Assembly (NCBI GenBank): GCA_902793125.1
Contig: CADBCC010000003.1
Coordinates: 104,478-168,477, forward strand
Length of the DNA stretch: 64,000 nucleotides
DNA from: an uncultured Ruminococcus sp.
GTDB lineage: Bacteria > Bacillota > Clostridia > Oscillospirales > Acutalibacteraceae
Direction: 5' to 3'
Shown here one piece after another: positions 23,527 through 33,400 of the stretch; positions within the stretch are counted from its first letter, which is position 1; the number at the start of each line of letters is the position of its first letter. The notes below the pieces were generated by a model. That model searched no databases and was not told the origin of the DNA. It saw only the letters and a list, made by a program, of their open reading frames with translations. A program made the position numbers and the translations under genes.

Positions 23527-25896
23527 ATGGGAAAGATTTTTAAAAACTTTCTGCCTCACATCGGCGCAGTGTTAATCATAGTCGTTTTGCTTGTTGTACA
23601 GGCTTACTGCGATCTCGCGCTTCCGCAATACACTTCAAATATTATAGATACCGGAATCCAGAACAAAGGCGTCGAGCATATTCTGCCCGAAAAAATGACG
23701 AAAGACGAATACGGCTACGCAAAAGTTTTTATGACCGAATCCGAGAAGAAAAGCTTTGTTTCTGCGTATAAAAAGACGGAAAAGCTTTATAAAAGAGTTA
23801 TTAACGACTCAAAGAAGCTTGATAAATTAGATAAAAAACTTATGCTCCCGATTATGGTTGATTACGGTATGTCTACACTTTCGGTCGACAGACTTATTGA
23901 AATAGTTAAACAAAACATCAACAAAAGCCTTACGGATTTACAGCTCACGGGAATTACACTAAGCACTATCGAAAAATACTTCAACATAAAGCTCCCGACG
24001 TTCGATAAAAAAAGTACGGATGACGACGGAAAAACTGTTACCTCTGAATGCGTAGACGCCCGTCCGCTGTTTAAAATTCTGACCGACGGAACCGAAATAA
24101 AAGTAACCACGGGAATCTCGCTTATGCCCGAAATAAAAATCCCCGTAAAGCTTGATAAAGAAGTTTTACTCTCCGCAAGAAACACGTTAAAAAAACAAAT
24201 CAAGGCGCTCGGCGAGGATACTGTTAAAAACTCCTGCATAGCTTTCGCGATAAAATGTGACGAAAAAGCGGGAGTAGACACTAATAAAATGCAGACCGAC
24301 TATCTCTGGGCGGCAGGATTTAAGATGCTTATAATCTCCTTTATCTTATCCGCCGCGGCAATTTCCGCGGGACTTTTCGCGGCTGTTACCGGCTCAAAGA
24401 TAGGTATGGAGCTTCGAAGCAAAGTTTTCCGAAAAGTAATAGGTTTTTCAAACGCCGAAATTGATAAATTCTCGACCGCTTCGCTTATTACAAGAACAAC
24501 CAACGATATACAGCAGGTACAGATGGTATCCGTTCTCCTGCTCAGAATGGTGCTTTACGCCCCGATTATCGGTATCGGCGGAGTAATTAAAGCTGTGGGT
24601 ACGGGCGCCGCGATGTCGTGGGTAATAGCTTTAGCTGTTTTTGTTATTTTTGTTTTTGTTTTTACACTTACATTTATTGCCATGCCCAAATTCAAAAAAA
24701 TGCAAAAGCTGATTGACCGCGTAAATCTCATATCGCGGGAAATCCTTACGGGTATTCCCGTAATCCGCGCTTTCGAACGCGAAAAACACGAGGAAGAACG
24801 TTTTGACGAAGCAAACAAGGATCTCACAAAAACCATGCTTTTCACAAACCGGGTTATGACTTTTATGATGCCGGTTTTGATGGTTCTTATGAATTTGGTT
24901 TCGGTGCTTATCGTCTGGGTTGCGTCGGGACACATCAGCGCGGGCAATATGCAGGTCGGCGAAATGACCGCGTTTATCTCATACTCGATGCAGATAATAA
25001 TCAGCTTTATAATGCTTACGGTTATGTCGATTTTCCTGCCGAGAGCCGCTGTCGCCGCGAACAGAATCGACGAGGTTATACAAACTCAATCCTCAATAAC
25101 CGACAGCGAAAACGCTGAGCAGCTTAAAGGAAAATACGGCGTTGTAGAGTTTAAAAACGTAAGCTTTAAATATCCGGGAGCCGACGAAAATGTTCTAAGC
25201 AACATAAGCTTTACCGCTAAACCTAATGAAACCACCGCTGTAATAGGTTCTACAGGAAGCGGAAAAAGCACGCTCATCAATCTTATTCCGAGGCTTTACG
25301 ACGTAACCGAAGGCGAAATTGATATAGACGGACAGAACATCAAAGACGTTACAATGCAGTCGCTAAGAAGCGAAATCGGATATGTTCCGCAAAAGGGAAT
25401 CCTGTTCAGCGGAAGTATCGCTTCGAATCTACGTTTCGGCAACCGCGGCGCGTCTGACGAAGAAATAAAAAAAGCTTCCGAAATCGCCATGGCGAGCGAA
25501 TTTATCGACTCTAAACCAAACGGATACGAAAACGAAATCTCCCAGGGCGGAACCAACGTTTCGGGCGGCCAGAAACAGCGCCTTTCAATTGCGCGCGCTA
25601 TCGCTAAAAATCCAAAGATTTATATTTTTGACGACAGCTTCTCGGCGCTCGATCTGAAAACCGACAGGGAACTCAGAAAAGCGCTTTTCGAAAACGTTAA
25701 GGACTGCACGGTAATAATTGTAGCGCAGAGAATTTCAACCATTATGAACGCCGAGCAGATTATTGTGCTTGACGAAGGAAAAATCGCGGGTATCGGAACA
25801 CATACTCAGCTGCTGAAAACCTGTCCCTCATACCTTGAAATAGCTAAATCTCAGCTTTCCGAGGAAGAACTCGGAATCGGAAAGGGGGGCGAGTAA
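23527..25896 (+). CDS. ABC exporter half-transporter with large extracytoplasmic insert and degenerate ATPase site
   Basis: Membrane exporter subunit, 789 residues, about 200 longer than usual. Between the first membrane helix (about 10-30) and the second (about 258-290) sits a Lys/Asp-rich domain of about 220 residues predicted outside the membrane. The remaining helices end near 500. The nucleotide-binding domain has Walker A GSTGSGKST and signature VSGGQKQR, but Walker B reads IYIFDDSFSALD: Asp stands where the catalytic Glu is expected. That marks the non-catalytic half of a heterodimer. The partner starts one base after its stop, with a Shine-Dalgarno (AAAGGGGGGCG) inside this gene. Confidence 0.93.
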   Translation: MGKIFKNFLPHIGAVLIIVVLLVVQAYCDLALPQYTSNIIDTGIQNKGVEHILPEKMTKDEYGYAKVFMTESEKKSFVSAYKKTEKLYKRVINDSKKLDKLDKKLMLPIMVDYGMSTLSVDRLIEIVKQNINKSLTDLQLTGITLSTIEKYFNIKLPTFDKKSTDDDGKTVTSECVDARPLFKILTDGTEIKVTTGISLMPEIKIPVKLDKEVLLSARNTLKKQIKALGEDTVKNSCIAFAIKCDEKAGVDTNKMQTDYLWAAGFKMLIISFILSAAAISAGLFAAVTGSKIGMELRSKVFRKVIGFSNAEIDKFSTASLITRTTNDIQQVQMVSVLLLRMVLYAPIIGIGGVIKAVGTGAAMSWVIALAVFVIFVFVFTLTFIAMPKFKKMQKLIDRVNLISREILTGIPVIRAFEREKHEEERFDEANKDLTKTMLFTNRVMTFMMPVLMVLMNLVSVLIVWVASGHISAGNMQVGEMTAFISYSMQIIISFIMLTVMSIFLPRAAVAANRIDEVIQTQSSITDSENAEQLKGKYGVVEFKNVSFKYPGADENVLSNISFTAKPNETTAVIGSTGSGKSTLINLIPRLYDVTEGEIDIDGQNIKDVTMQSLRSEIGYVPQKGILFSGSIASNLRFGNRGASDEEIKKASEIAMASEFIDSKPNGYENEISQGGTNVSGGQKQRLSIARAIAKNPKIYIFDDSFSALDLKTDRELRKALFENVKDCTVIIVAQRISTIMNAEQIIVLDEGKIAGIGTHTQLLKTCPSYLEIAKSQLSEEELGIGKGGE

Positions 25897-25897
25897 T

Positions 25898-27733
25898 ATG
25901 GCTGAAAACAAAAACAGAGCGCCGAACAGACCCGGCGGAAAAATGGCTCCGGTTGAAAAAGCCGATGATTTTAAGGGCACGTCTAAACAGCTTATTAAAT
26001 ATATCGGCAAATACAAAGCGGCGATTATTTTCGTAATGTTCTGCGCCGCGGCGTCAACTATTTTCGCGGTTATCGGCCCGAAGATACTCGGCAACGCAAC
26101 CTCCGTACTTGCTTCGGGACTTATGAAGCAAATTAAAGGCACAGGATCGATTGACCTTGTGTTAATCGGAGAAATACTGCTCGCGGCGCTTTTGCTTTAC
26201 CTTATCAGCGCGGCGTTTATGTTTATTCAAGGCTGGCTTATGACGGGTATTACGCAAAAAATCTGCTATCGGATGCGTAAAGATATTTCCGAAAAAATCA
26301 ACCTTATGCCCCTTAAATATTTTGAGAGCAGAACCTACGGCGAAGTGCTCTCGAGAATCACAAACGACGTCGACACTTTCGGAATGGGACTTAGCCAGAG
26401 CATAACCCAGATTATTACCTCACTCTGTACCGTGCTCGGAACTTTGGTTATGATGCTTACAATCTCGCCGATTATGACGCTTATTTCCGTTTCAATCCTC
26501 CCGGTTTCAATTATTCTTATAAGCTTAATTGTAAAGTTCTCGCAAAAGCATTTCCGCGACCAGCAACAATTCCTCGGAATTATAAACGGAACTGTTGAGG
26601 AAAGCTACGGCGGACACCTTATAATTAAAGCTTTCAACAAAGAAAGTGAAACACTCGACGACTTTGAAAAAACCAACAAAATCCTCTACACCAGCGCGTG
26701 GAAATCCCAGTTCCTATCGGGGATGATGATGCCGCTTATGATATTTGTGGGCAATTTGGGATATGTCGCGGTAGCGGTTTCGGGAGCGATGCTTGCGATA
26801 AACGGCGTAATTCTTATCGGTGATATTCAGGCGTTTATCCAGTACGTAAGGAATTTTACCCAGCCTATACAACAGCTATCCCAGGTTATTAACCAGCTCC
26901 AAAGTATGACCGCCGCGGCGGAAAGAGTTTTTAATTTCCTTAACGAAGAAGAGGAAGTTCAAACCGTTGAAAACCCCGTAAGCGTAAACGATATAAAAGG
27001 CGAAGTAGAATTTGAGCACGTTAAATTCGGCTATAACGAAAATAAAATTATAATCACCGATTTCTCCGCTAAAATTGCCCGAGGCCAGAAAATCGCGATT
27101 GTCGGCCCCACAGGCGCGGGCAAAACCACAATCGTAAAACTGCTTATGCGTTTTTACGACGTCAACAGCGGAGCAATTAAAATTGACGGACACAATATAA
27201 AAGATTTCAACCGCAGAGAGCTCAGAACCGCGCTCGCTATGGTTCTCCAGGACACCTGGCTTTTCAACGGAACTATTATGGAAAACATCCGTTACGGACG
27301 GCTCGACGCTTCGGACGAGGAAGTAATCGAGGCGGCGAAAGCGGCTCACGCCCACAGGTTTATAAAAACGCTTCCGGGCGGCTACAATATGGAGCTTAAC
27401 GAGGAAGCCGATAACGTAAGCCAAGGCCAGAAACAGCTGCTTACAATCGCCAGAGCTATCCTCGCCGATAACCCGATTCTTATTTTAGACGAGGCGACAT
27501 CCTCGGTAGATACCCGTACAGAATCCCGGATTCAGCGGGCGATGAACAATCTTACAAAAGGTAAAACAAGTTTTATTATCGCCCACAGGCTTTCCACAAT
27601 AAAAGACGCCGACCTGATTTTAGTTATGAAAGACGGCGATATTGTCGAACAGGGAAATCATAAAGAGCTTTTGGAAAAACAGGGCTTTTACGCTCAGCTT
27701 TACAACAGCCAGTTTGAAAACAGGGATATATAA
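25898..27733 (+). CDS. ABC exporter half-transporter, catalytic partner
   Basis: 611 residues, standard for a TMD-NBD half-exporter. An N-terminal Pro/Gly/Lys-rich stretch of about 25 residues precedes six membrane helices (about 40-330). The ATPase domain has Walker A GPTGAGKTT, Walker B ILILDEATSSVD with the catalytic Glu, and H-loop IAHRLST, but the signature is altered (VSQGQKQ). The canonical Walker B here and canonical signature in the partner complete one active site, as in heterodimeric multidrug or peptide exporters. Substrate unknown; the upstream TetR gene suggests a toxic small molecule. Confidence 0.93.
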   Translation: MAENKNRAPNRPGGKMAPVEKADDFKGTSKQLIKYIGKYKAAIIFVMFCAAASTIFAVIGPKILGNATSVLASGLMKQIKGTGSIDLVLIGEILLAALLLYLISAAFMFIQGWLMTGITQKICYRMRKDISEKINLMPLKYFESRTYGEVLSRITNDVDTFGMGLSQSITQIITSLCTVLGTLVMMLTISPIMTLISVSILPVSIILISLIVKFSQKHFRDQQQFLGIINGTVEESYGGHLIIKAFNKESETLDDFEKTNKILYTSAWKSQFLSGMMMPLMIFVGNLGYVAVAVSGAMLAINGVILIGDIQAFIQYVRNFTQPIQQLSQVINQLQSMTAAAERVFNFLNEEEEVQTVENPVSVNDIKGEVEFEHVKFGYNENKIIITDFSAKIARGQKIAIVGPTGAGKTTIVKLLMRFYDVNSGAIKIDGHNIKDFNRRELRTALAMVLQDTWLFNGTIMENIRYGRLDASDEEVIEAAKAAHAHRFIKTLPGGYNMELNEEADNVSQGQKQLLTIARAILADNPILILDEATSSVDTRTESRIQRAMNNLTKGKTSFIIAHRLSTIKDADLILVMKDGDIVEQGNHKELLEKQGFYAQLYNSQFENRDI

Positions 27734-27785
27734 ACCGATAAATATTTCGGAATATAATCAGTAGTTTTTACGCTCCCCTAAATTA

Positions 27786-27814
27786 TTGACTTTTCATTAT
27801 CAAGGTAGTATAAT
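27786..27814 (+). promoter_or_regulatory. Promoter of the DegT-type aminotransferase gene
   Basis: TTGACT (27786-27791), 17-bp spacer, perfect TATAAT (27809-27814). About 50 bp of leader precede the ATG at 27873. Confidence 0.72.
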
Positions 27815-27872
27815 ACATTGTGTATTTTTACATTCATTTTTAAGATTTTTGGGTTGAGAGGATTTTGTTATT

Positions 27873-29078
27873 ATGAGAAACATTCCTTTTTCTCCTCCCG
27901 ATTTGGGACAAGATGAGATTGACGCGGTTACAGAAGTTTTAAAGTCAGGCTGGATTACAACAGGCCCTAAAACAAAACTGCTTGAAAAAAGAATAGGCGA
28001 ATACTGCCATACAGGTCAGGCTGTATGTTTGTCTTCACAGACTTCCTGCGCCGAAATGACTTTACGTATTTTAGGAGTAGGCCCGCAGGACGAGGTTATC
28101 CTCCCCGCTTACACCTACACAGCAACCGCTTCCGTAGTTTACCACGTCGGCGCAAAACCGGTTATGATTGACTGTAAACCGGGCACCTTCGAGATGGATT
28201 ACGATAAAATGGAAGCCGCTATCAACGAGCATACAAAGGTTATTATCCCCGTTGACTTAGCCGGAATCGTGTGCGATTACGACCGAATTTACGAAGCCGT
28301 ACGCAATCAGCGCGAAAAGTTCCGCCCGAAAGGAAAAATCCAGGAACTTATCGGACGCGTTGTAATTATGACGGACGGCGCTCACGCATTCGGCGCGCGC
28401 TGGCACGGACAGATGTGCGGAGAAATTGCCGATTTTACAAACTTCAGCTTCCACGCCGTTAAGAATATGACTACCGCCGAGGGCGGAGCCGCGGTTCACA
28501 GGCTGAGAGCCAGAATCGACGAAGAAAAAATGTACAAACAATACATGCTGTGGTCGCTTCACGGCCAGACCAAGGACGCGCTCGCTAAAAACACCGCCGC
28601 TTCCTGGGAATATGACGTTGTGAACGCCCAGTATAAATGTAATATGCCCGACGTTTTGGCCGCAATCGGACTTGCGCAGCTTAACCGCTACGAAGATATG
28701 CTTACAAGGCGCCATGAGCTTATTAATCGTTATGACGAAGCCTTCAGAGAGCTTGATGTTCAGCTTCTTGAGCACTCAAGCGAAAACCACCGAAGCAGCG
28801 GACACCTTTACTTCGTACGCTTCCTCGGAAAAGACTCCGATTTCAGAAATGAATTTTACAATAAAATGGCTGAAAACGGCGTAATGTGCAATGTTCACTT
28901 TAAACCGCTTCCGATGCTTTCCGCTTATAAGAACAAGGGCTTTGATATTAAAGATTATCCCTACGCTTATAATATGCACAAAAACCAGCTTACTCTTCCG
29001 ATGAACTCAACCTTATCGGACGACGACGCTCAGTACGTTATAGAAACATTCCTTAAGGTGTACAACAGTATGATTTAA
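27873..29078 (+). CDS. DegT/DnrJ/EryC1-family sugar aminotransferase
   Basis: PLP-dependent enzyme that transfers an amino group to a keto-sugar nucleotide for surface glycans. 401 residues, full length. N-terminal IPFSPPDLGQDEIDAV and GWITTGP are typical; the active-site lysine lies in FHAVKNMTTAEGGAA (about residue 206). DGAHAFGA holds the PLP-contacting Asp. No other sugar-nucleotide genes are near, so substrate cannot be assigned. The following hydrolase-like gene begins 14 bp after its stop and is probably co-transcribed. Confidence 0.9.
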   Translation: MRNIPFSPPDLGQDEIDAVTEVLKSGWITTGPKTKLLEKRIGEYCHTGQAVCLSSQTSCAEMTLRILGVGPQDEVILPAYTYTATASVVYHVGAKPVMIDCKPGTFEMDYDKMEAAINEHTKVIIPVDLAGIVCDYDRIYEAVRNQREKFRPKGKIQELIGRVVIMTDGAHAFGARWHGQMCGEIADFTNFSFHAVKNMTTAEGGAAVHRLRARIDEEKMYKQYMLWSLHGQTKDALAKNTAASWEYDVVNAQYKCNMPDVLAAIGLAQLNRYEDMLTRRHELINRYDEAFRELDVQLLEHSSENHRSSGHLYFVRFLGKDSDFRNEFYNKMAENGVMCNVHFKPLPMLSAYKNKGFDIKDYPYAYNMHKNQLTLPMNSTLSDDDAQYVIETFLKVYNSMI

Positions 29079-29092
29079 CGGAGTTGAATATT

Positions 29093-29914
29093 TTGAAAGA
29101 AAAGCTCGAAAAAAAATTCACCTTAATACTTTCGTGTATCGTAATCGTTGTTTTGATTGCGGTAGGTATTCCTCTGTCTGTAAATACGGTGCAAACCCGT
29201 ACCGCGGACATAGAGGCCGAAACAGTTATTTCCGCGGACGTGTTACCGAGCACCTCGGCTTCCGAGACAGAATCTCCCGAAACCGAGCCCGAGCTAAAAA
29301 TTTATTCAAAAACCGTTAAATTAGATTCAAAATCAAAAACAGCTTCAAAAAAGAAGCCCGAAAAGAAAAGTAAAATAAAAAAGAAAACTTCTTCGAAAAA
29401 AAGCGACGATAAAAATAAAAAGAAAAAGAAGAAACGAATCCCCGGTTTTTCGTACGCCACAGCTCCGACTCAGGCTAACGTAAGCTACAGCGCTCAGTGG
29501 AACGCGGGTTACTTAGTAGCTATCGACAATCCCGATTCAAGCTATCATCCCTCGCACATCGAGCTTTCGGATAAAGATAGGGATTTGCTCGAAAGACTCT
29601 GCTACGGCGAGTTCGGCGACGGCGGTTTTACGGGAGCGGCTTTAATTGCCCAGGCTGTAAGAGACGCTATGGCAACCTACGGAATCTCAAGCGTCAGACA
29701 GGTTATTAACCAGTTCAGCTACGACGGAAGAACCGATCATCCCGGAGATAAAACCATTAAAGACGCGGTAACCTATATTTTTGATATGGACAAGGCTGCC
29801 GTTAAACACAGAATTATTTATATGTACGACACCGCGTACGTTGATTCGGAATTCCACGAAACCCAGAATTATGTATGCACATTTAAAACAACAAGATTTT
29901 TTGATAAAAAATAG
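29093..29914 (+). CDS. Membrane-anchored putative cell-wall hydrolase, SleB-like
   Basis: 273 residues from a TTG at 29093. CGGAG ends 9 bases before that codon, whereas the upstream in-frame TTG at 29084 touches it. An N-terminal membrane segment (about 9-28) acts as signal anchor. A long low-complexity stretch rich in Lys/Ser/Glu (about 55-118) resembles a wall-spanning linker. The C-terminal domain contains LLERLCYGEFGDGGFTGAAL and AQAVRDAMATYG, reminiscent of SleB/Hydrolase_2 lytic enzymes where the Glu in the first motif would be catalytic. The match is partial, so the enzymatic role is tentative. Confidence 0.65.
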   Translation: MKEKLEKKFTLILSCIVIVVLIAVGIPLSVNTVQTRTADIEAETVISADVLPSTSASETESPETEPELKIYSKTVKLDSKSKTASKKKPEKKSKIKKKTSSKKSDDKNKKKKKKRIPGFSYATAPTQANVSYSAQWNAGYLVAIDNPDSSYHPSHIELSDKDRDLLERLCYGEFGDGGFTGAALIAQAVRDAMATYGISSVRQVINQFSYDGRTDHPGDKTIKDAVTYIFDMDKAAVKHRIIYMYDTAYVDSEFHETQNYVCTFKTTRFFDKK

Positions 29915-29937
29915 AAAGCGGGCGAAATGCCCGCTTT
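29915..29937 (+). terminator. Hairpin between the hydrolase-like and GNAT genes
   Basis: Stem AAAGCGGGC/GCCCGCTTT with a 5-base loop, T-run short (TTT within the arm). Probably a weak terminator or attenuator just upstream of the GNAT ribosome site. Confidence 0.6.
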
Positions 29938-29956
29938 TAAAATTAAAGGAGAAGCT

Positions 29957-30403
29957 ATGTTCCGTGAATTAAAGCCGTCCGAAAAGGACTTGTATTTTCA
30001 TTACGTCGATATTTTTTATCACACTGATGTTGTGGAATCGCCCGTACCTAAAGAAAATTATGAGGTTACTTTCAACGAGCTTATGCGCTCGGACGATTAC
30101 TTAAAATGCTATATTTTTGAGTGCGACAACAAACCCTGCGGATTTGTACTGCTGTCGAAAACCTTCTCCCAAGAAGCGGGCGGATTATCCGTTACAATCG
30201 AGGAAATATATATTGACGAAGATTACCGCGGACGAGGACTTGCGACTGAGTTTTTTGACTACCTTAAAAGCCTTGACGAAATTAAACGCCTGCGCATAGA
30301 AGTCGAGGACTATAACGAAGGCGCGAAACGGCTTTACGAAAGAACGGGCTTTAAACTGCTCCCCTACTTACAGATGGTTATTGATAAATGGAAAATTAAA
30401 TAA
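29957..30403 (+). CDS. GNAT-family N-acetyltransferase
   Basis: 148 residues from the ATG at 29957, preceded by AAAGGAG; the longer frame to 29927 would start inside the hairpin. Acetyl-CoA-binding motif A is clear: IYIDEDYRGRGLATEFFDYL (about residues 84-103), followed by a C-terminal YEGAKRLYERTGF-like segment (here NEGAKRLYERTGF). The acceptor may be a small molecule or a protein terminus; nothing nearby decides this. Confidence 0.88.
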   Translation: MFRELKPSEKDLYFHYVDIFYHTDVVESPVPKENYEVTFNELMRSDDYLKCYIFECDNKPCGFVLLSKTFSQEAGGLSVTIEEIYIDEDYRGRGLATEFFDYLKSLDEIKRLRIEVEDYNEGAKRLYERTGFKLLPYLQMVIDKWKIK

Positions 30404-30412
30404 TAAACATTA

Positions 30413-30443
30413 AAGGTCGGATGATTAAAAATCGTCCGACCTT
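30413..30443. terminator. Terminator between convergent GNAT and purL genes
   Basis: Stem AAGGTCGGA/TCCGACCTT with an extended GAT/ATC pairing around a TAAAA loop. T-richness on the plus side (TTAACTTTT) is modest. It lies between two converging stops. Confidence 0.65.
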
Positions 30444-30466
30444 AACTTTTACCTATTACCTTTTAA

Positions 30467-33400
30467 CTATTTAAAGTACTTTACTCCGCTTTCAAAAATC
30501 TTCTGGTCTTTATTAAATGGAACATTAGCGTAGAGGTTATCGCCCTTACGCTCGGAATGTCCCATTTTTCCGAGGATTCGTCCGTCGGGGCTTGTGATAC
30601 CCTCAATCGCGCAGATTGAGCCGTTTACGTTATAAGCAATTTCGTCGCTCGGATTGCCGTTTAAGTCAACGTACTGGGTAGCGACCTGACCGTTTTCGAT
30701 AAGGCGTTTAACCGTCTCGTCATCAGCCATAAAGCGTCCCTCGCCGTGGGATACGGGTACAGCGAAAACGTCCCCCGCCTCAACCGAGGAGAACCACGGG
30801 GATTTAACCGAAGTTACCCTTGTATACGCCATATGCGAAATATGACGTCCGACTGTATTAAACGTAAGCGTCGGATCATTCGGCTTAATCTCGCGGATTT
30901 CGCCGTAAGGCACAAGTCCTAATTTTATCAACGCCTGGAATCCGTTACAGATACCGAGCATAAGTCCGTCGCGCTTATTAAGAAGCTCGTCCACCGCCTC
31001 TTTGATTCTCGGGTTTCTGAAAGTAGTCGCGATAAACTTACCCGAACCGTCGGGCTCGTCACCGCCGGAGAATCCGCCGGGGAACATAATCATCTGGCTT
31101 TCCTTAATTATACTCTCCATTTTTGCGATTGTGTCCTCGATATCGGAGGGCTTTAAGTTTTTAACTATAAGAAGTTCAGCCTCCGCTCCCGCTTTTTCGA
31201 AAGCTCTTGCGGTATCAACCTCGCAGTTTGTACCCGGGAATACGGGAATAAATACCTTCGGCTTAGCGGTCTTGATTACAGGCGCTTTAGTATTTCTTTG
31301 CGTAAAGAGTTCTGCGCTTCTTCCCATTTTCGGGCATTGCGCCTTTGTTGGGAATACTTTTTCAAGAGGAGCAGTCCACTCACCGAGTATTTCATCAATT
31401 TTAATTTTCTCGCCGTTGATTTCGATATCTTCATTTTCAGTTACCTCACCGAGAGGATAGTATAATACGCCGTCTTTAAGCTTTGCGCCGTCTTTAAGCT
31501 CTAAAATAAGCGAGCCCGAAAGCGGAGCGAAAAGTTCGTCAAAACTGAGTTCATTCTCAAATTTAAAGCCGAATTTATTACCGAAGCAGGCTTTGCAGAC
31601 CGAAGCCGCCGCGCCGCCTTCTTTTACAACCGAAGCGGAAAGCACCCCGCCCTCGTCCATAAGCGCGTAAACCGCGTTGTACATAGCTTTAAGCTCTTCC
31701 CATTTCGGCATAAGAGTTTTCTTATCCTCGGGAACGGGAACGTAAATAACTTTTGAACCTGCCTTTTTGAACTCCGCTGAAATAGTTTTGCTCGCCTTTG
31801 TCATAGCGACAGCGAACGAAACGAGAGTCGGCGGAACGTCAATCTGCTCAAAGGTTCCGCTCATCGAGTCCTTGCCTCCGATTGAGGGAATTCCTAAGTT
31901 CAGCTGAGCCTGCATAGCGCCGAGCAGAGCCGCCGCGGGTTTGCCCCAGCGTTCGGGTTTATCCATAAGCTTTTCGAAATATTCCTGGAAAGTGAGTCTC
32001 GCTTTTAGAGGATACGCGCCGATAGCAAGGATTTTCGAAAGCGATTCAACAACCGCGTACGCCGAACCGTGGAACGGGCTCCAGCGCGAAGTTCCGGGAA
32101 TAAATCCGTAGCTCATCGCGGTAGCGTCGTCGGTTTCACCTTTAAGAAGCGGAATTTTCGCAGCCATAGCTTCCTGCGGAGTGAGCTGGGTTTTTCCGCC
32201 GAACGGCATAATAACAGTACCCGCGCCGATACTTGAGTCGAAGCGTTCGCTTAGTCCGATTTGCGAACAAACCTCCAGGCGCGCCATATTCTTTTTAACA
32301 GCTTCGGCTGTAGAAAGTCCCTTTAAGCTTTCGGGACAGGTTGTTCTGTAACAGTTTTTCTCGTCGGGAGACTTAATATACGCGGTAGAAGTCTGGGTAA
32401 CTCCGTTTGTATTTAAAAATTCACGGCTTATATCAACAATTGTATCTCCGCGCCAATTCATAGTAAGGCGGGGATTTTCGGTTACAACCGCAACGGCTGT
32501 AGCCTCTAAGTTTTCGGTTTCGGAAAGCGCGATAAATCTTTCAACGTCGCTCTTATCGAGTACAACCGCCATTCTTTCCTGGCTTTCGGAAATCGCAAGT
32601 TCGGTTCCGTCAAGTCCTTCGTACTTCTTCGTCACCTTATCGAGGTTAACGCTGAGTCCGTCGGCAAGCTCGCCGATAGCAACACAAACTCCGCCCGCTC
32701 CGAAATCATTACAGCGCTTAATCATCTTAGCGACTTCGGGGTTGCGGAAAAGACGCTGGATTTTTCTCTCCGTCGGCGGATTACCTTTCTGAACCTCTGC
32801 TCCGCAGGTTTCGATTGAACTTAATGTATGAGCTTTTGAGGAACCTGTAGCGCCGCCGCAGCCGTCGCGTCCCGTACGTCCGCCCAAAAGCACGATTACG
32901 TCATCGGGAGCGGGAACTTCTCTTATTACATTTTCCTTAGGAGACGCGCCGATTACCGCGCCGATTTCCATACGTTTAGCAACATATCCCCGGTCGTAAA
33001 GCTCTACAACCTGGCCTGTGGCAAGACCGATCTGGTTACCGTAGGACGAATAACCCTCAGCCGCGCCTGTAGTGATTTTACGGCTCGGAAGCTTACCTTC
33101 CATTGTATCTTTAAACGGAACGGTCGGGTCGCCCGAACCTGTAACACGCATAGCCTGGTAAATATACGCTCTTCCCGAAAGCGGGTCGCGGATTGCTCCG
33201 CCGAGGCAGGTCGCCGCGCCGCCGAAAGGTTCGATTTCGGTCGGGTGGTTATGGGTTTCGTTCTTAAACTGAACGAGCCATTTTTCGGTTTTTCCGTCGA
33301 TTGTAACGGGAACCTCGATTGAGCAGGCGTTAATCTCCTCGCTCTCGTCAAGGTCGGGAATAAGTCCTTTCTTTTTAAGCGATTTCATACCGATAAGCGC

